The translations under genes and the position numbers were made by a program. Below are positions 1 through 10,740 of a DNA stretch of 64,000 nt, piece by piece. Each line of letters begins with the position of its first letter. Position 1 is the stretch's first letter. Origin of the DNA: Ichthyophis bannanicus (lineage: Eukaryota; Chordata; Amphibia; Gymnophiona; Ichthyophiidae); contig CM066033.1 of NCBI GenBank assembly GCA_033557465.1, forward strand, positions 704,043,637 to 704,107,636, read 5' to 3'. The notes beneath the pieces are model-generated. The model was not told where the DNA came from. It saw only the letters and a list, made by a program, of their open reading frames with translations, and did not search any database.

Positions 1-1016
1 TGGGCTGGGGGGGTGTTAAGACTGGTGCTGGGCTGGGCTGGGCTTGGGGGGGGTGTTAAGGCTGGGCTGGGCTGGGCTGGGGGGGTGTTAAGACTGGTGC
101 TGGGCTGGGCTGGGCTGGGGGGGTGTTAAGACTGGGACTGGGCTGGGCTGGGCTGGGGGGGTTGTTAAGACTGGTGCTGGGCTGGGCTGGGCTGGGCTGG
201 GCTGGGGGGGGTTTAAGACTGGGGCTGGGCTGGGCTGGGGGGGGGGTGTTAAGACTGGGGCTGGGCTGGGCTGGGCTGGGCTGGGGGGGTGTTAAGACTG
301 GGGCTGGGCTGGGGGGGTGTTAAGACTGGTGCTGGGCTGGGCTGGTCGGGGCTGGGGGGGGTGTTAAAACAGGTGATGGGATGTCATGGGTGGGGCTGGG
401 GGGGTGTTAAGACTGGTGCGGGGCTGGGCTGGGCTGGGGGGGTGTTAAGACTGGTAATGGGCTGGGGGGGTTAAGACTGGTAATGGGCTGGGGGGGTTAA
501 GTCTGGTAATGGGCTGTGGGCTGATGGGGGCTGTCTGGAAATGGGGGGGGGTTTAAGACTGGTAATGGGCTGAGGGGGCTAGGACAGATAATGGGCTGGG
601 GGGGCTAGGACTGGTAATGGGCTGTGAGCTGTTGGGGGGGTTAGGACTGGTAATGGGCTATGGGGGGGTTAAGACTGGTAATGGGCTGTGGGCTGATGGG
701 GGCTGTCTGGAAATGGGGTGATGGGGGGTTAGGACTGGTAATGGGCTAGGGGGGGTTAAGACTGGTAATGGGCTGTGGGCTGATGGGGGCTGTCTGGAAA
801 TGGGGTGATGGGGGGTTAGGGCTGGTAATGGCTGGGGGGGGTTAAGACTGGTAATGGGCTGTGGGCTGATGGGGGCTGTCTGGAAATGGGGTGATGGGGG
901 TTAGGACTGGTAATGGTCTATGGGGGGATTAGGACTGATAATGGGCTATGGGGGGGCTAGGACAGGACATGGGCTGATGGGGAGGGGTTAGGACTTGAGG
1001 TGGGCTGATGTGGTTA
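1..1016. repeat. G-rich minisatellite array, left block
   Basis: Tandem units of about 35-45 bp consist of TTAAGACTGG(T/G), a run of GGGCT pentamers and a tract of six or more G. From about 480 onward the units change to a longer type with TGGTAATGGGCTGTGGGCTGATG. All G-runs lie on the plus strand, so the array could form G-quadruplexes. Long open frames through it are by-products of the repeat and are not genes. Confidence 0.95.
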
Positions 1017-1526
1017 CAGGGCCGGCCCGTCCATTGAGCAAGAATGTTCTTTGCACAGGGCCCCGTGTTTCAGGGGGCCCCGCGCAAAGAACATTCTGCT
1101 TTTTTTTTTAAATTATATTTTTTTTAAAAAAGCTGGCTCTGGCTGCTGCCGCGGCCTCCGTGGCAAAATGGAGTGTCCCGCGGGGCCCCCTCTCCTCGCT
1201 GAGCCTCTCTGCAAGGGCTTTCAGATTCGCGAAGGGAGAGTGTCTGTCTCCCTCGCGTCTCTGTTAAGCCCGCAGGGGCTAATGGGAAATTTCCCATCTG
1301 CCCCTTTAGACGCGAGGGGCTGATGGGAAATTTCCCATTAGCCCCTGCGGGCTTAACAGAGACGCGAGGGAGACACTCTCCCTTCGCGAATCTGAAAGCC
1401 CTTGCAGAGAGGCTCAGCGAGGAGAGGGGGCCCCGCGGGACACTCAATTCTGCCGCGGCGGCAGCAGCAGCGGCAGCAGCCAGAGCCAGGGTTTTTTTTA
1501 ATTTTAAAGTTGCCATAAGCCGATAT
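1017..1526. mobile_element. Non-autonomous fold-back DNA element inside the minisatellite
   Basis: The insert starts with CAGGGCCGGCCCG, a terminus like those of hAT-type elements. It holds two nested inverted structures. A small hairpin has 14-bp arms at 1041-1054 and 1084-1097. A large palindrome has arms at about 1132-1297 and 1323-1490 around a spacer of about 25 bp, with perfect ATGGGAAATTTCCCAT in each inner arm. The sequence is CpG-rich and has no coding capacity. I could not identify a target-site duplication, so the superfamily is a guess. Confidence 0.75.
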
Positions 1527-4500
1527 GGGGGGGGTGTTAAGACTGGTTCTGGGCTGGGCTGGGCTGGGCTGGGCTGGGGGGGGTGTTAAGACTGGTGATG
1601 GGCTGGGATGGGCTGGGATGGGCTGGGGGGGCTGTTAAGACTGGGGCTGGGCTGGGCTGGGGGGTGTTAAGACTGGGGCTGGGCTGGGCTGGGCTGGGCT
1701 GGGGGGGATGTTAAGACTGGGGCTGGGCTGGGCTGGGCTGGGGGGGTGTTAAGACTGGGGCTGGGCTGGGCTGGGCTGGGCTAGGCTGGGGGGGTGTTAA
1801 GACTGGGGCTGGGCTGGCTGGGGGGGTGTTAAGACTGGGGCTGTGCTGGGCTGGGCTGGGCTGGGGGGGTTGTTAAGACTGGTGCTGGGCTGGGCTGGGC
1901 TGGGGGGGGTGTTAAGGCTGGTGCTGGCTGGGCTGGGCTGGGCTGGGCTGGGGGGGTGTTAAGACTGGTGCTGGGACTGGGCTGTGGGGGGGTGCTAAGA
2001 CTGGTGCTGGGCTGGGCTGGGCTGGGGGGGGTGTTAGGGCTGGGCTGGGCTGCTGGGCTGGGGGGGTGTTAAGACTGGTGCTGGCTGGGCTGGGCTGGGC
2101 TGGGGGGGTGTTAAGACTGGTGCTGGGCTGGGCTGGGCTGGGCTGGGGGGGTGTTAAGACTGGGGCTGGGCTGGGCTGGGGGTGGGGTGTTAAGACTGGT
2201 GCTGGGCTGGGCTGGGCTGGGCTGGGGGGGTGTTAAGACTGGTAATGGGCTGGGCTGGGCTGGGCTGGGGGGGTGTTAAGACTGGTGCTGGGCTGGGCTG
2301 GGCTGGGCTGGGCTTGGGGGGGATGTTAAGGCTGGGCTGGGCTGGGCTGGGGGGCGTGTTAAGACTGCTGCTGGGCTGGGCTGGGCTGGGCTGGGGGGGT
2401 GTTAAGACTGGGGCTGGGCTGGGCTGGGCTGGGGGGGGTGTTAAGACTGGGGCTGGGCTGGGCTGGGCTGGGGGGGCGGTGTTAAGACTGGTGCTGGGCT
2501 GGGCTGGGCTGGGCTGGGGGGGTGTTAAGACTGGGGCTGGGCTGGGCTGGGCTGGGGGGGGGTGTTAAGACTGGTGCTGGGCTGGGCTGGGCGGGGCTGG
2601 GCCGGGGGGGTGTTAAGACTGGGGCTGGGCTGTGGGGCGTGTTAAGACTGCTGCTGGGCTGGGCTGGGCTTGGCTGGGCTGGGGGGGTGTTAGGGCTGGG
2701 CTGGGCTGGGCTGGGGGGATGTTAAGACTGGTGCTGGGCTGGGCTGGTGGGGGGTGTTAACACTGGTGCTGGGCTGGGCTGGGCTGGAGGGGTGTTAAGA
2801 CTGGTGCTGGGCTGGGCTGGGCTGGGGGGGGTGTTAAGACTGGTGCTGGGCTGGGCTGGGCTGGGGGGGTGTTAAGACTGGTGCTGGGCTGGGCTGGGCT
2901 GGGCTGGGCTGGGCTGGGGGGGGTGTTAAGACTGGTGCTGGGCTGGGCTGGGCTGGGCTGGGCTGGGGGGGATGTTAAGGCTGGGCTGGGCTGGGCTGTG
3001 GGGCGTGTTAAGACTGCTGCTGGGCTGGGCTGGGCTGGGCTGGGGGGTGTTAGGACTGGGGCTGGGCTGGGCTGGGCTGGGCTGGGGGGGTGTTAAGACT
3101 GGGGCTGGGCTGGGCTGGGCTGGGCTGGGGGGGTGTTAATACTGTTGCTGGGCTGGGCTGGGCTGGGGGGGTGTTAAGACTGGTGCTGGGCTGGTGGGCT
3201 AGGCTGGGGGGGGTGTTAAGACTGGGGGGGCTGGGCTGGGCTGGAGGGGGGTGTTAAGACTGGTGCTGGGCTGGGCTGGGCTGGGCTGGGCTGGGGGGGT
3301 GTTAAGACTGGGGCTGGGCTGGGGGGGTGTTAAGACTGGTGCTGGGCTGGGTTGGGCTGGGGGGGTGTTAAGACTGGTGCTGGGCTGGGCTGGGGGGGTG
3401 AGTTAAGACTGGGGCTGGGCTGGGGTGGGTGTTAAGACTGGTGCTGGGCTGGGCTGGGGGGGGTGTTAAGACTGGTGCTGGGCTGGGCTGGGCTGGGGGG
3501 GTTTTAAGACGGGCTGGGCGGGGCTGGGGGGGTGTTAAGACTGGTGCTGGGCTGGGCTGGGCTGGGGGGGTGTTAAGACTGGTAATGGGCTGGGGGGGGT
3601 TAAGTCTGGTAATGGGCTGTGGGCTGATGGGGGATGTCTGGAAATGGGGTGATGGGGGTTAAGACTGGTAATGGGCTGGGGGGGGCTAGGACAGATAATG
3701 GGCTGGGGGGGGGCTAGGACTGGTAATGGGCTGTGAGCTGTTGGGGGGGGTTAGGACTGGTAATGGGCTATGGGGGGGTTAAGACTGGTAATGGGCTGTG
3801 GGCTGATGGGGGCTGTCTGGAAATGGGGTGATGGGGGGTTAGGATTGGTAATGGGCTAGGGGGGGTTAAGACTGGTAATGGGCTGTGGGCTGATGGGGGC
3901 TGTCTGGAAATGGGGTGATGGGGGGTTAGGGCTGGTAATGGCTGGGGGGGGGGTTAAGACTGGTAATGGGCTGTGGGCTGATGGGGGCTGTCTGGAAATG
4001 GGGTGATGGGGGGTTAGGACTGGTAATGGGCTATGGGGGGATTAGGACTGATAATGGGCTATGGGGGGCTAGGACAGGACATGGGCTGATGGGAGGGGTT
4101 AGGACTTGAGGTGGGCTGATGTGGTTAGGACTGGTAATGGGCTGTGGGCTGATGGGGAAGGGGGTTAGGACTGGCAGTGGGCTATGGGGGGCTGACTGGA
4201 AATGGGCTGATGGGGTTAAGACTGGAAGTGGACTGATGGGGGGTTAGGACTGGTAATGGGTTATAGGGGGGGCTTAAACTGAAAATGGGGTGATGGGGGG
4301 TTAGGACTGGAAGTGGGTTGATGGGGGGCTAGGACTGGTACTGGAAATGGGCTGTTGGGGGGAGCTAAGATTGGAAATGGGCTGTGGTGGGGGCTTGAAT
4401 TGAAATGGACTCATGGAGGGGCTAGAACTGGAAGTAGGCTCAGGGGGGGCTTGGACTGGATTTGGGCTGAGTGGAGGGGAGCTAGGATTTGACATGGGCT

Positions 4501-4740
4501 GATGGTGGGGCTAGGAAATGACTAGAAATGAGCTGATGGGGGGCTAGGATTGGAAATGAGCTGATGAAGGGACTCAGACTGAAAATGGATGGGGGAGCTA
4601 GGACCTAAAATGGGTTGATGGGGGGTAGGACTGGAAATGGGCTGATGCAGGGACTAGAAGGGAATGGATGCTGGGTGAGACTGGAACTAGAAGGGAGCTG
4701 ATGTTGGGGGAGGATTAGAATGGGATGGGGCTGGGAGAGT
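1527..4740. repeat. G-rich minisatellite array, right block
   Basis: The same repeat resumes after the fold-back insert. Units at 1527-3580 are the short GGGCT-rich type. Units at 3580-4150 are the long type and copy the 480-1016 segment almost base for base. From about 4150 to 4740 the units become steadily more diverged and lose the long G tracts, as expected at the edge of an array. No gene. Confidence 0.93.
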
Positions 4741-5561
4741 AAAATGGAGAGGGGAAAAATATTTTGTGTGGGAGGAATGAAAAATCTACAATTGGCCGGT
4801 TATTGGGAGAGTAAGTGGGGATTGAGGATGGAGGGGTAAAATTTGTGTGGATGAAATAGGAATGAGGAAAGAGCAAAAGGAGAAAGATTAGTATGTTAAA
4901 GCAGATGTAGAGAGAGAGAATGGAAAAAAAAACTAGAAGAGAGAAGAAAGAACAAATGGACAGCAGACGATGGAGAGTTAGCAGAAAACATGAAGAAACC
5001 AGAAGAAAGTGGCTGGAGCAATTGCAACTGAAAAAAAATGCACAAAAGGTAGAAAGATATCTCTTTATTTTGAATTTATTAACTGGAATATGAAAGCTCT
5101 GGGAAATGTGCATCATTAACGTCTGCGCTTTGTTTGGTACAAGAGGAAATTAATTTATAGTTTTATTTCTACAGTGTTGTACATTCCAAGTTTGGCTTTT
5201 GGGGTTCCCAGTTTAATTATTGCCTTCCTGTTTCTAAATTGTGATTCCTTGTTTGATGATGGTCTATGTTCTGCATGTGTAACTGAGCTGAGGTATTCTG
5301 TTTATGTAATTCCTATTTGACATTGCCACTTGTTCTCTTTCCCCAGTATTCTCTGAAATGTATTGGTTTAATATTTGCAGTGTTGCCTTTTGATAGGTAG
5401 GGTATGGTGCTTTGTGAGTCCTGGTAATGCTGTCAGGATATGGCGGGTTTGCTATGGGTTCTAAATGGGCAGCGTTTGTAGTAGTTCCTAATGTGCCTGG
5501 CGGTTGGCACTGGATTATAGTAATGTAGAAATCTTTTAGTCTTTCTTTATCCATACCCTCA
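4741..5561. other. Unassigned AT-rich sequence between satellite and L1
   Basis: The stretch 4741-5110 is purine-rich and looks like very decayed array edge. The stretch 5110-5561 has no recognised repeat terminus or coding domain. The minus-strand open frames here are low-complexity and show no family resemblance. It may belong to an unclassified repeat. Confidence 0.5.
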
Positions 5562-5640
5562 TTAAGAGACATGTTTACTAAAAGTTAGTGTATGGTAACA
5601 TTATGCAAATATTTATGCAAATAAGGCCACTTGTGCAAAT
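5562..5640. mobile_element. Probable single-ended Harbinger terminus remnant
   Basis: TTA followed by AGAGACATGTTTACTAAAAG at 5562-5584 and then TTAGTG resembles the terminal repeats of the Harbinger elements at 23396 and 23526, which share ATGTTTACTAA followed by TTAGTG. No matching second end is visible, so this is a truncated copy. Confidence 0.45.
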
Positions 5641-7053
5641 GAGGCCCCGCACCGAGTCTCCGCACATGGCCCCGCACCCCCCTTGGGCTGCCCCTGGAAA
5701 TCAGGTCCATTAAAAGGGTGAAAGTCCACATCTTGGTGCCCAGAAAGATGGGACCACTGAATCCCCCCTCTTATGCATCAGTGCCATCAGTTGAACCATC
5801 AGGTCTATGAAAAAAAGGCCTTCCACTAACTCCCCTATTTTACCCTCAATTTCAGAAACTGATAGGAGCACCCAATGTACATCAAGAGGGCGAACATAGT
5901 GATATCGCAAACCACAGAGGATAGCTGCATGGTAGTATAGCAAGAGTTTAGGAAAACCAAGACCACCATCCTCAGTGGTATGCACCAACCAGTTCCAACC
6001 AATCCTCGCTTTGGGTGCGTTCCACACAAACTGACTAAAGCATTTCTCGAGCTTTACAATAAAGGCAGCAGGTAACCTATTAGGCAACTGTGAGAACATG
6101 TACAGAAGTTTGGTAAGAACAACCATTTTCAATGCTGCCGAGCAGCCAAGCCAGCCCAAGGTAAGGTCGCTCCATTGGTCCAGGTCTTCCCAAATGACAG
6201 CAACTAAAGGAGAATAATTCAGAGAGAAAAGCTCCTCCAACCTGGGAGAGACCTTTTCTCTGAGATATTTCACAGAGTTGGTGGCCAATTGAAATGGGCA
6301 ATTCTCTGACAAAGCAACAGGACACCCACCTAGAGCAATAACCTCTGATTTGTCTAAATTTACTTTGAAACCGGAGACCAAAGCAGACTCTCACAAGAGC
6401 TGTATCAGAGCCACTAGAGATACCTCAGGATCCTCCAAAAAAACCAAAGTATCATCCGCGTAAAGCAAAACAAAATGGGAGAGAGTCAATGGTTATTGGC
6501 TTAATATCCGAAGCTGAGCGCAAGAGGCAGGCAAGAGGCTCAATCGCCAGTGCAAAGAGTAGCAGAGAGAGGGAGCAGCCCTGGCTAGTTCCCCTAAGAA
6601 GCAGGAAATTTTGCAGATCAGAGATAGCTTACCATAACCCAAGCCTTGGGAGCCATGTATAACGCCCGCACCCAGCCCACAGAGTGCTCACCCAGATCAA
6701 ACCGGGCTAGAACCACAAAAAGATACGCCCATTCAATACAGTCAAAGACTTTTTCCGTGTCTAGAAAAAACACAACAAGTAGACTTCGATGTCTGCGCCA
6801 CTTCAAGGATGATATTAAGGAGCTTCCAAACATTGTCCATGATCTGCCTACCTCTGATGAACCCGGACTGGTCTGGATGAACCAGCACCGAAATGGCACT
6901 GTCTAAACTGCTGGCTAAGATCCAGGCATTATTTAGCAATGAGATCAGACGATAGTTACCACATAATTTGGGCTACTTACCCCCCCCCCCCATGGGGATT
7001 AAAGAAATCTCCGCATCAAACATGGTCAGGATCAGAGCATCGACCTGCAAAGC
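5640..7053 (-). pseudogene. L1/Tx1-type ORF2, RT and C-terminal part
   Basis: This is the minus-strand 3' part of an L1-type ORF2 (nuclear endonuclease plus reverse transcriptase used in target-primed retrotransposition). At 6950-6830 it reads NYR-LISLLN followed by HPDQSGFIRGRQ, the conserved L1 RT finger/palm blocks. At 6381-5710 it reads the L1 post-RT region, with GFKVNLDKSE, the W-N-W stretch and GGLGFPKLLLYY. Frameshifts and stops split it. The copy continues upstream at 15310-15446, 15561-16150 and 21290-22090 once the nested insertions are removed. It is dead and 3' complete to roughly 5640. Confidence 0.8.
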
Positions 7054-7783
7054 ATAAGAACATAAGATATGCCATACTCCATCAGACCAAGGTCCATCAT
7101 TCCTCCAGGAACTTGTCCAAACCTTTTTTAAACCCAGCTAGACTAACAGCTTTTACTACATCCTCCGGTAATGAATTCCAGAGTTTGATTACATGTTGAG
7201 TGAAAAAATATTTTCTCTTATTAGTCTTAAATAGGTTACCTTGTAGCTTCATTGCATGTCCCCTAGTCTTTCTATATTCTGATGATGTAAACAATCGATC
7301 TACGTTTACCATTCCACTCTATTCATTAATTTATAGGCCGCTATCATATCTCCCCTCAGCCGTTTCTTTTCCAGGTTGAAGAGCTCTAACTTTTTTATCC
7401 TCTCTTCATTGGGGTATCCTTCCATCCCCTTTACCATTTTGGTGGCTCTTTTCTGTACCTTTTCTAATAATGCGATATCCTTTTTAAGATTCGGCGACCA
7501 GAATTGCACACAATATTCAAGGTGCGGTCGCACCATGGAACGATACAGAGGCATTATAATATCCTTTGTTTTATTTTCCATTCCTTTCCTTATGATACCT
7601 AGCATTCTATTTGCTCTCTTGGCCGCCGCTGCACACTGGGTGGAGGGTTTTAACATGTTATCCACGATGACGACTAATTCTTTTTCCTGGGTGGTGATTC
7701 CTAATGTGGAACCTTGCATCGTGTAACCAGAGTTTGGGTTGTTCTTTCCTAGGTGCATAACTTTACACTTGTCCACACTAAAT
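7054..7783 (-). pseudogene. CR1-b LINE, 3' end of ORF2 and tail
   Basis: The minus-strand copy begins (3' side) at TAAGAACATAAGATATGCC, the recurrent tail of this CR1 subfamily. It then encodes the RT C-terminal region with PHLEYCVQFWSPNLKKD and KVQKRATKMVKGMEGYP at 7815-7306 and the distal piece at 7312-7097. The same subfamily recurs at 45966-46898 and 60751-63402. The copy is interrupted at 7783 by CR1-a and resumes at 12489. Confidence 0.85.
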
Positions 7784-7795
7784 ACTTTCCTAAGC

Positions 7796-8345
7796 AGGGC
7801 TCCACAGATCAACAAACAGTAAGGATTTGAAGGTTTGTTTGTTTGTTTTATTATATTATATTACATTGCTAGCTCTCTGACTGGGAGCTCTTAAAAGGGT
7901 TTTTTGTATATTTTTTAAAGCAAGGTTACTTTCTTTTTGGTGCTTTAGGGGAACTTTCCTTGAACACAGTAGGTTGCTGAACTCCAGTAACCTCCTCAGG
8001 TTTAGAAACTGCTAACACCTAATCAGGAGTTAGTGGGCCTGTTTCCTGAGTGCAGTTGAAGCCTGCATAAAAGGCTCCAGTGCCCTGCCCTGTTGAGGCT
8101 TTCCTAACCAGGGCTCCACAGATCAACAAACAGTAAGGATTTGAGGGTTTGTTTTATTATATTATATTACATTGCTAGCTCTCTGACTGGGAGCTCTTAA
8201 AAGGTTTTTTTGTATATTTTTTAAAGCAAGGTTACTTTATTTTTGGTGCTTTAGGGGAACATTCCTTGAACACAGTAGGTTGCTGAACTCCAGTAACCTC
8301 CTCAGGTTTAGAAACTGCTAACACCTAATCAGGTGTTAGTTCCCT
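7796..8345 (+). repeat. Tandem 5'-UTR monomers of CR1-a
   Basis: The segment beginning CAGGGCTCCACAGATCAACA at 7796 repeats about 314 bp later at 8110. The second unit is incomplete, ending near CAGGTGTTAG at 8340, and lacks an extra GTTTGTTT present in the first. Just upstream of the second unit is CATAAAAGGCTCC, a TATA-like sequence. The layout recalls tandem promoter monomers at the 5' end of some LINEs. Confidence 0.75.
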
Positions 8346-8564
8346 CCCTACCCACCCCGACTCCCACCCACCCCTAGTGAGCAGTCTTGCTTTATAGGGC
8401 ACCTCACCCTTTAACAAATCACAGAGAATTGGACCAGCACATTTTGAATATAATTAAAGAGATTTAACTGCTTTTTCTCTGAAAGGATAGCTGCGAAACC
8501 TGCTGGTACTTGGTAGATCTCTCTCTTTTGCTTTAACAGATACCTAAGCTCCACGAACAGAACA

Positions 8565-9509
8565 ATGGCTGGGAAAAATCGTATTGCTAAAGCTGTTGCC
8601 CCGGTTACAGCTTCTGCCTCGATCCAGACAGAGGTCCTAATGCCAGTTGAAGGACCGGTTCCATGTGTAGTGTGCCTGCATGCTGAAGCTCTGAGGAAAC
8701 AAGTGGAGGAACTCAGAGAGGAGGTGGCGAGGCTGAGGAGCATTCAAGACAGTGAGAAGTACATTGATGAGATGCTTCTTGCAGCAACCAAGCTCTCCAG
8801 CACAGGAGAAGATGGGTGCCAACAGAATGTCGATGGTTGGACACAAGTCACCAGGGCCTGCAAAATCACCAATCCAACTTCTCCAGCCCTTGAATTGAAG
8901 AACGATTATGCAGCCCTGGAAGTGGAGGAGGTGAAAGCATCCCTGGAAAGGGAAGAACCAGAGTTCAAGTACCCCAAAGTTGCAGAATAAGTGACCAGAA
9001 GGAAACGAAGGGTAGTGGTGGTTGGAGACTCTCATCTGAGGGGTACTGAGGCATCCATCTGCCGACCAGACTTGATGTCCAGAGAGGTATGCTGTCTGCC
9101 TGGTGCCAAAATCCAAGATGTTACGGAGAGTTTGCCGAGACTCATCAAGCCCACTGACTATTACCCAATGTTGCTAATCCATGTTGGAACAAATGATACT
9201 GCCAGGTATACCTCGGAATGTATCAAAAGTGACTTCATGGCTCTGGGACAGAGGGTGAAGCAGTTAGGTGCACAGGTGGTGTTCTCTTCACTCCTCCCTG
9301 TTGAGGGTAAAGGCCAAGGCAGAGAGGCTCTCATCCTGGAGATGAATGCATGGCTGCGTGGATGGTGTCATCGAGAGCGTTTTGGTTTCCTAGATCATGG
9401 GATGCTGTTCCAAGGGTTGCAGAGCAGAGATGGCATCCATCTGTCCAAGAAAGGTCAACGCATCTTCGGTAGTAGACTGGCTAATCTATTGAAGAGGGTT
9501 TTAAACTAG
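8565..9509 (+). pseudogene. CR1-a ORF1 with SGNH-type esterase domain
   Basis: ORF1 of the CR1 element is about 315 codons long, broken by a single in-frame TAA at 8988-8990. The N-terminal half has a C-V-V-C-x-H cysteine cluster followed by a heptad-like L/V/E segment (LRKQVEELREEVARLRS) that could form a coiled coil. The C-terminal half is an SGNH hydrolase/esterase domain of the kind known from CR1 and L2 ORF1 proteins. The catalytic blocks are all present: VVVVGDSHLRG (Ser), HVGTNDT (G-x-N-D) and DGIHLSKKG (Asp/His). These proteins are thought to bind RNA and lipid or membrane substrates, but the exact role is not settled. ORF2 starts 11 nt downstream. Apart from the one stop the frame is intact, so it is a recent pseudogene. 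Confidence 0.85.
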
Positions 9510-9520
9510 ATTCGCTGGGG

Positions 9521-10735
9521 ATGGGTGAAGAAAGCCCCCAGGTAAGTGAAAGCCCCCAGGTAGGTGATACATTAAATACCTTTATGGAAATGGATAACAG
9601 GGGTAACATATGGAAAGCAGTGTGTATTAATGCCTGTAACATGGGAAATAAGATCCCTGAAGTTGAAGCTTTGGTGGGAGTGGCTGACTTGGATTTAGTG
9701 GCAGTTACAGAAACATGGTTCACAGAAAACCATGACTGGGATGTAACTATACCTGGCTATACTTTATTCAGAAAGGACAGGGTAGGAAGAAGGGGAGGAG
9801 GAGTGGCACTATATGTAAAAACTACTATTAAAGCTTTGGAATTACAGAGCTTAAAAGGCAGAGAGGAGGCATTGTGGGTTAAACTAGAAAGAGGGAAAGA
9901 GAAATCTGTTTGCATTGGTGTGATATACAGACCTCCCTCACAAGAGGAAGAGGTGGACAGAGAGTTAATTGAAGACATACGCAGCATTGCTAGGAAAGGG
10001 GAAGTGCTACTGATAGGAGATTTCAATATGCCAGATGTTGATTGGCACATTCCTGCTGCAGTATCATCTAGAAGTAAGGAGATCCTGGATTCTCTACAGG
10101 GAGAACTATTCAGGTAATTGGTAACAGACCCCACACGTGAAGGGGCCATACTGGACTTGGTGCTTACCAATGGTGAAAGTGTTTCTGATGTTGTAGTGGG
10201 AGATCATTTTGCATCCAGTGATCACCAGATGGTGTGGTTCAGTATTAGGACTAGGGCTGTTAGAATCCATTCCAAGGTGAGGATCTTAGACTTTAGGAAG
10301 ACTAACTTTGCGAAGATGGGCCAATACCTCAGGGAGTCGTTAGTAGGATGGGAACAGCTGGGGGATGTAGAAAAACAGTGGGCAAAACTGAAAGGGGGTA
10401 TTTTAAGGGCAACCAACCTTTTAGTTAAAATGGTAAATAAAGGCAAAAGGAAAAGGAGACCGCTATGGTTTTCAAAGGAAGTAGCTGAAAAAGTGAAGAA
10501 AAAGAGGGAGGCCTTCATGAAATACAAAAGATCACAGAGAGAGGAAGACAGGCATTTGTATTTGGAAAAACTTAGAGAAGCTAGTAAAGTAGTCAAGAAT
10601 GCAAAGATTCAAAAGGAGGAGGAAATAGCCAATGCAATAAAATGGGGGGATAAGACATTTTTCAGATATATTAGTGAGAAGAGGAAGGGCAAAAGTGGTA
10701 TTGTCAGACTCAAGGGTGCAGGGGGAAATATGTAG
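9521..10735 (+). pseudogene. CR1-a ORF2, endonuclease and linker
   Basis: The N-terminal part of ORF2 is an apurinic-type (EEP family) endonuclease that nicks target DNA for reverse transcription. Visible family blocks are N-A-C-N-M-G-N-K, VAVTETWF, YTLFRKDRVGRRGGGVALY, VIYRPPSQ, LLIGDFNMPDVDW and the terminal SDHQMVW (Ser-Asp-His). A single TAA at 10115-10117 interrupts the frame, which then stays open to 10735. There a lost base shifts the frame relative to the RT part; the copy at 59382 onward keeps the longer sequence at this point. The lysine/arginine-rich linker (KGKRKRRPLWFSKEV and following) is typical of CR1. Confidence 0.88.
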
Positions 10736-10740
10736 AAGCT

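Noticed and set aside
1124..1516. 130-aa minus-strand frame with a poly-Ala run
   Set aside because: It lies wholly within the arms of the fold-back palindrome and has a partial mirror frame on the plus strand.
123..3662. Several open frames rich in G-L-G-W-A through the minisatellite
   Set aside because: They follow the repeat period, exist in several frames and change with each unit; by-products of G-rich repeats.
1..4740. Telomeric repeat array
   Set aside because: GGGTTAGG occurs by chance in some units, but there is no TTAGGG tandem run.
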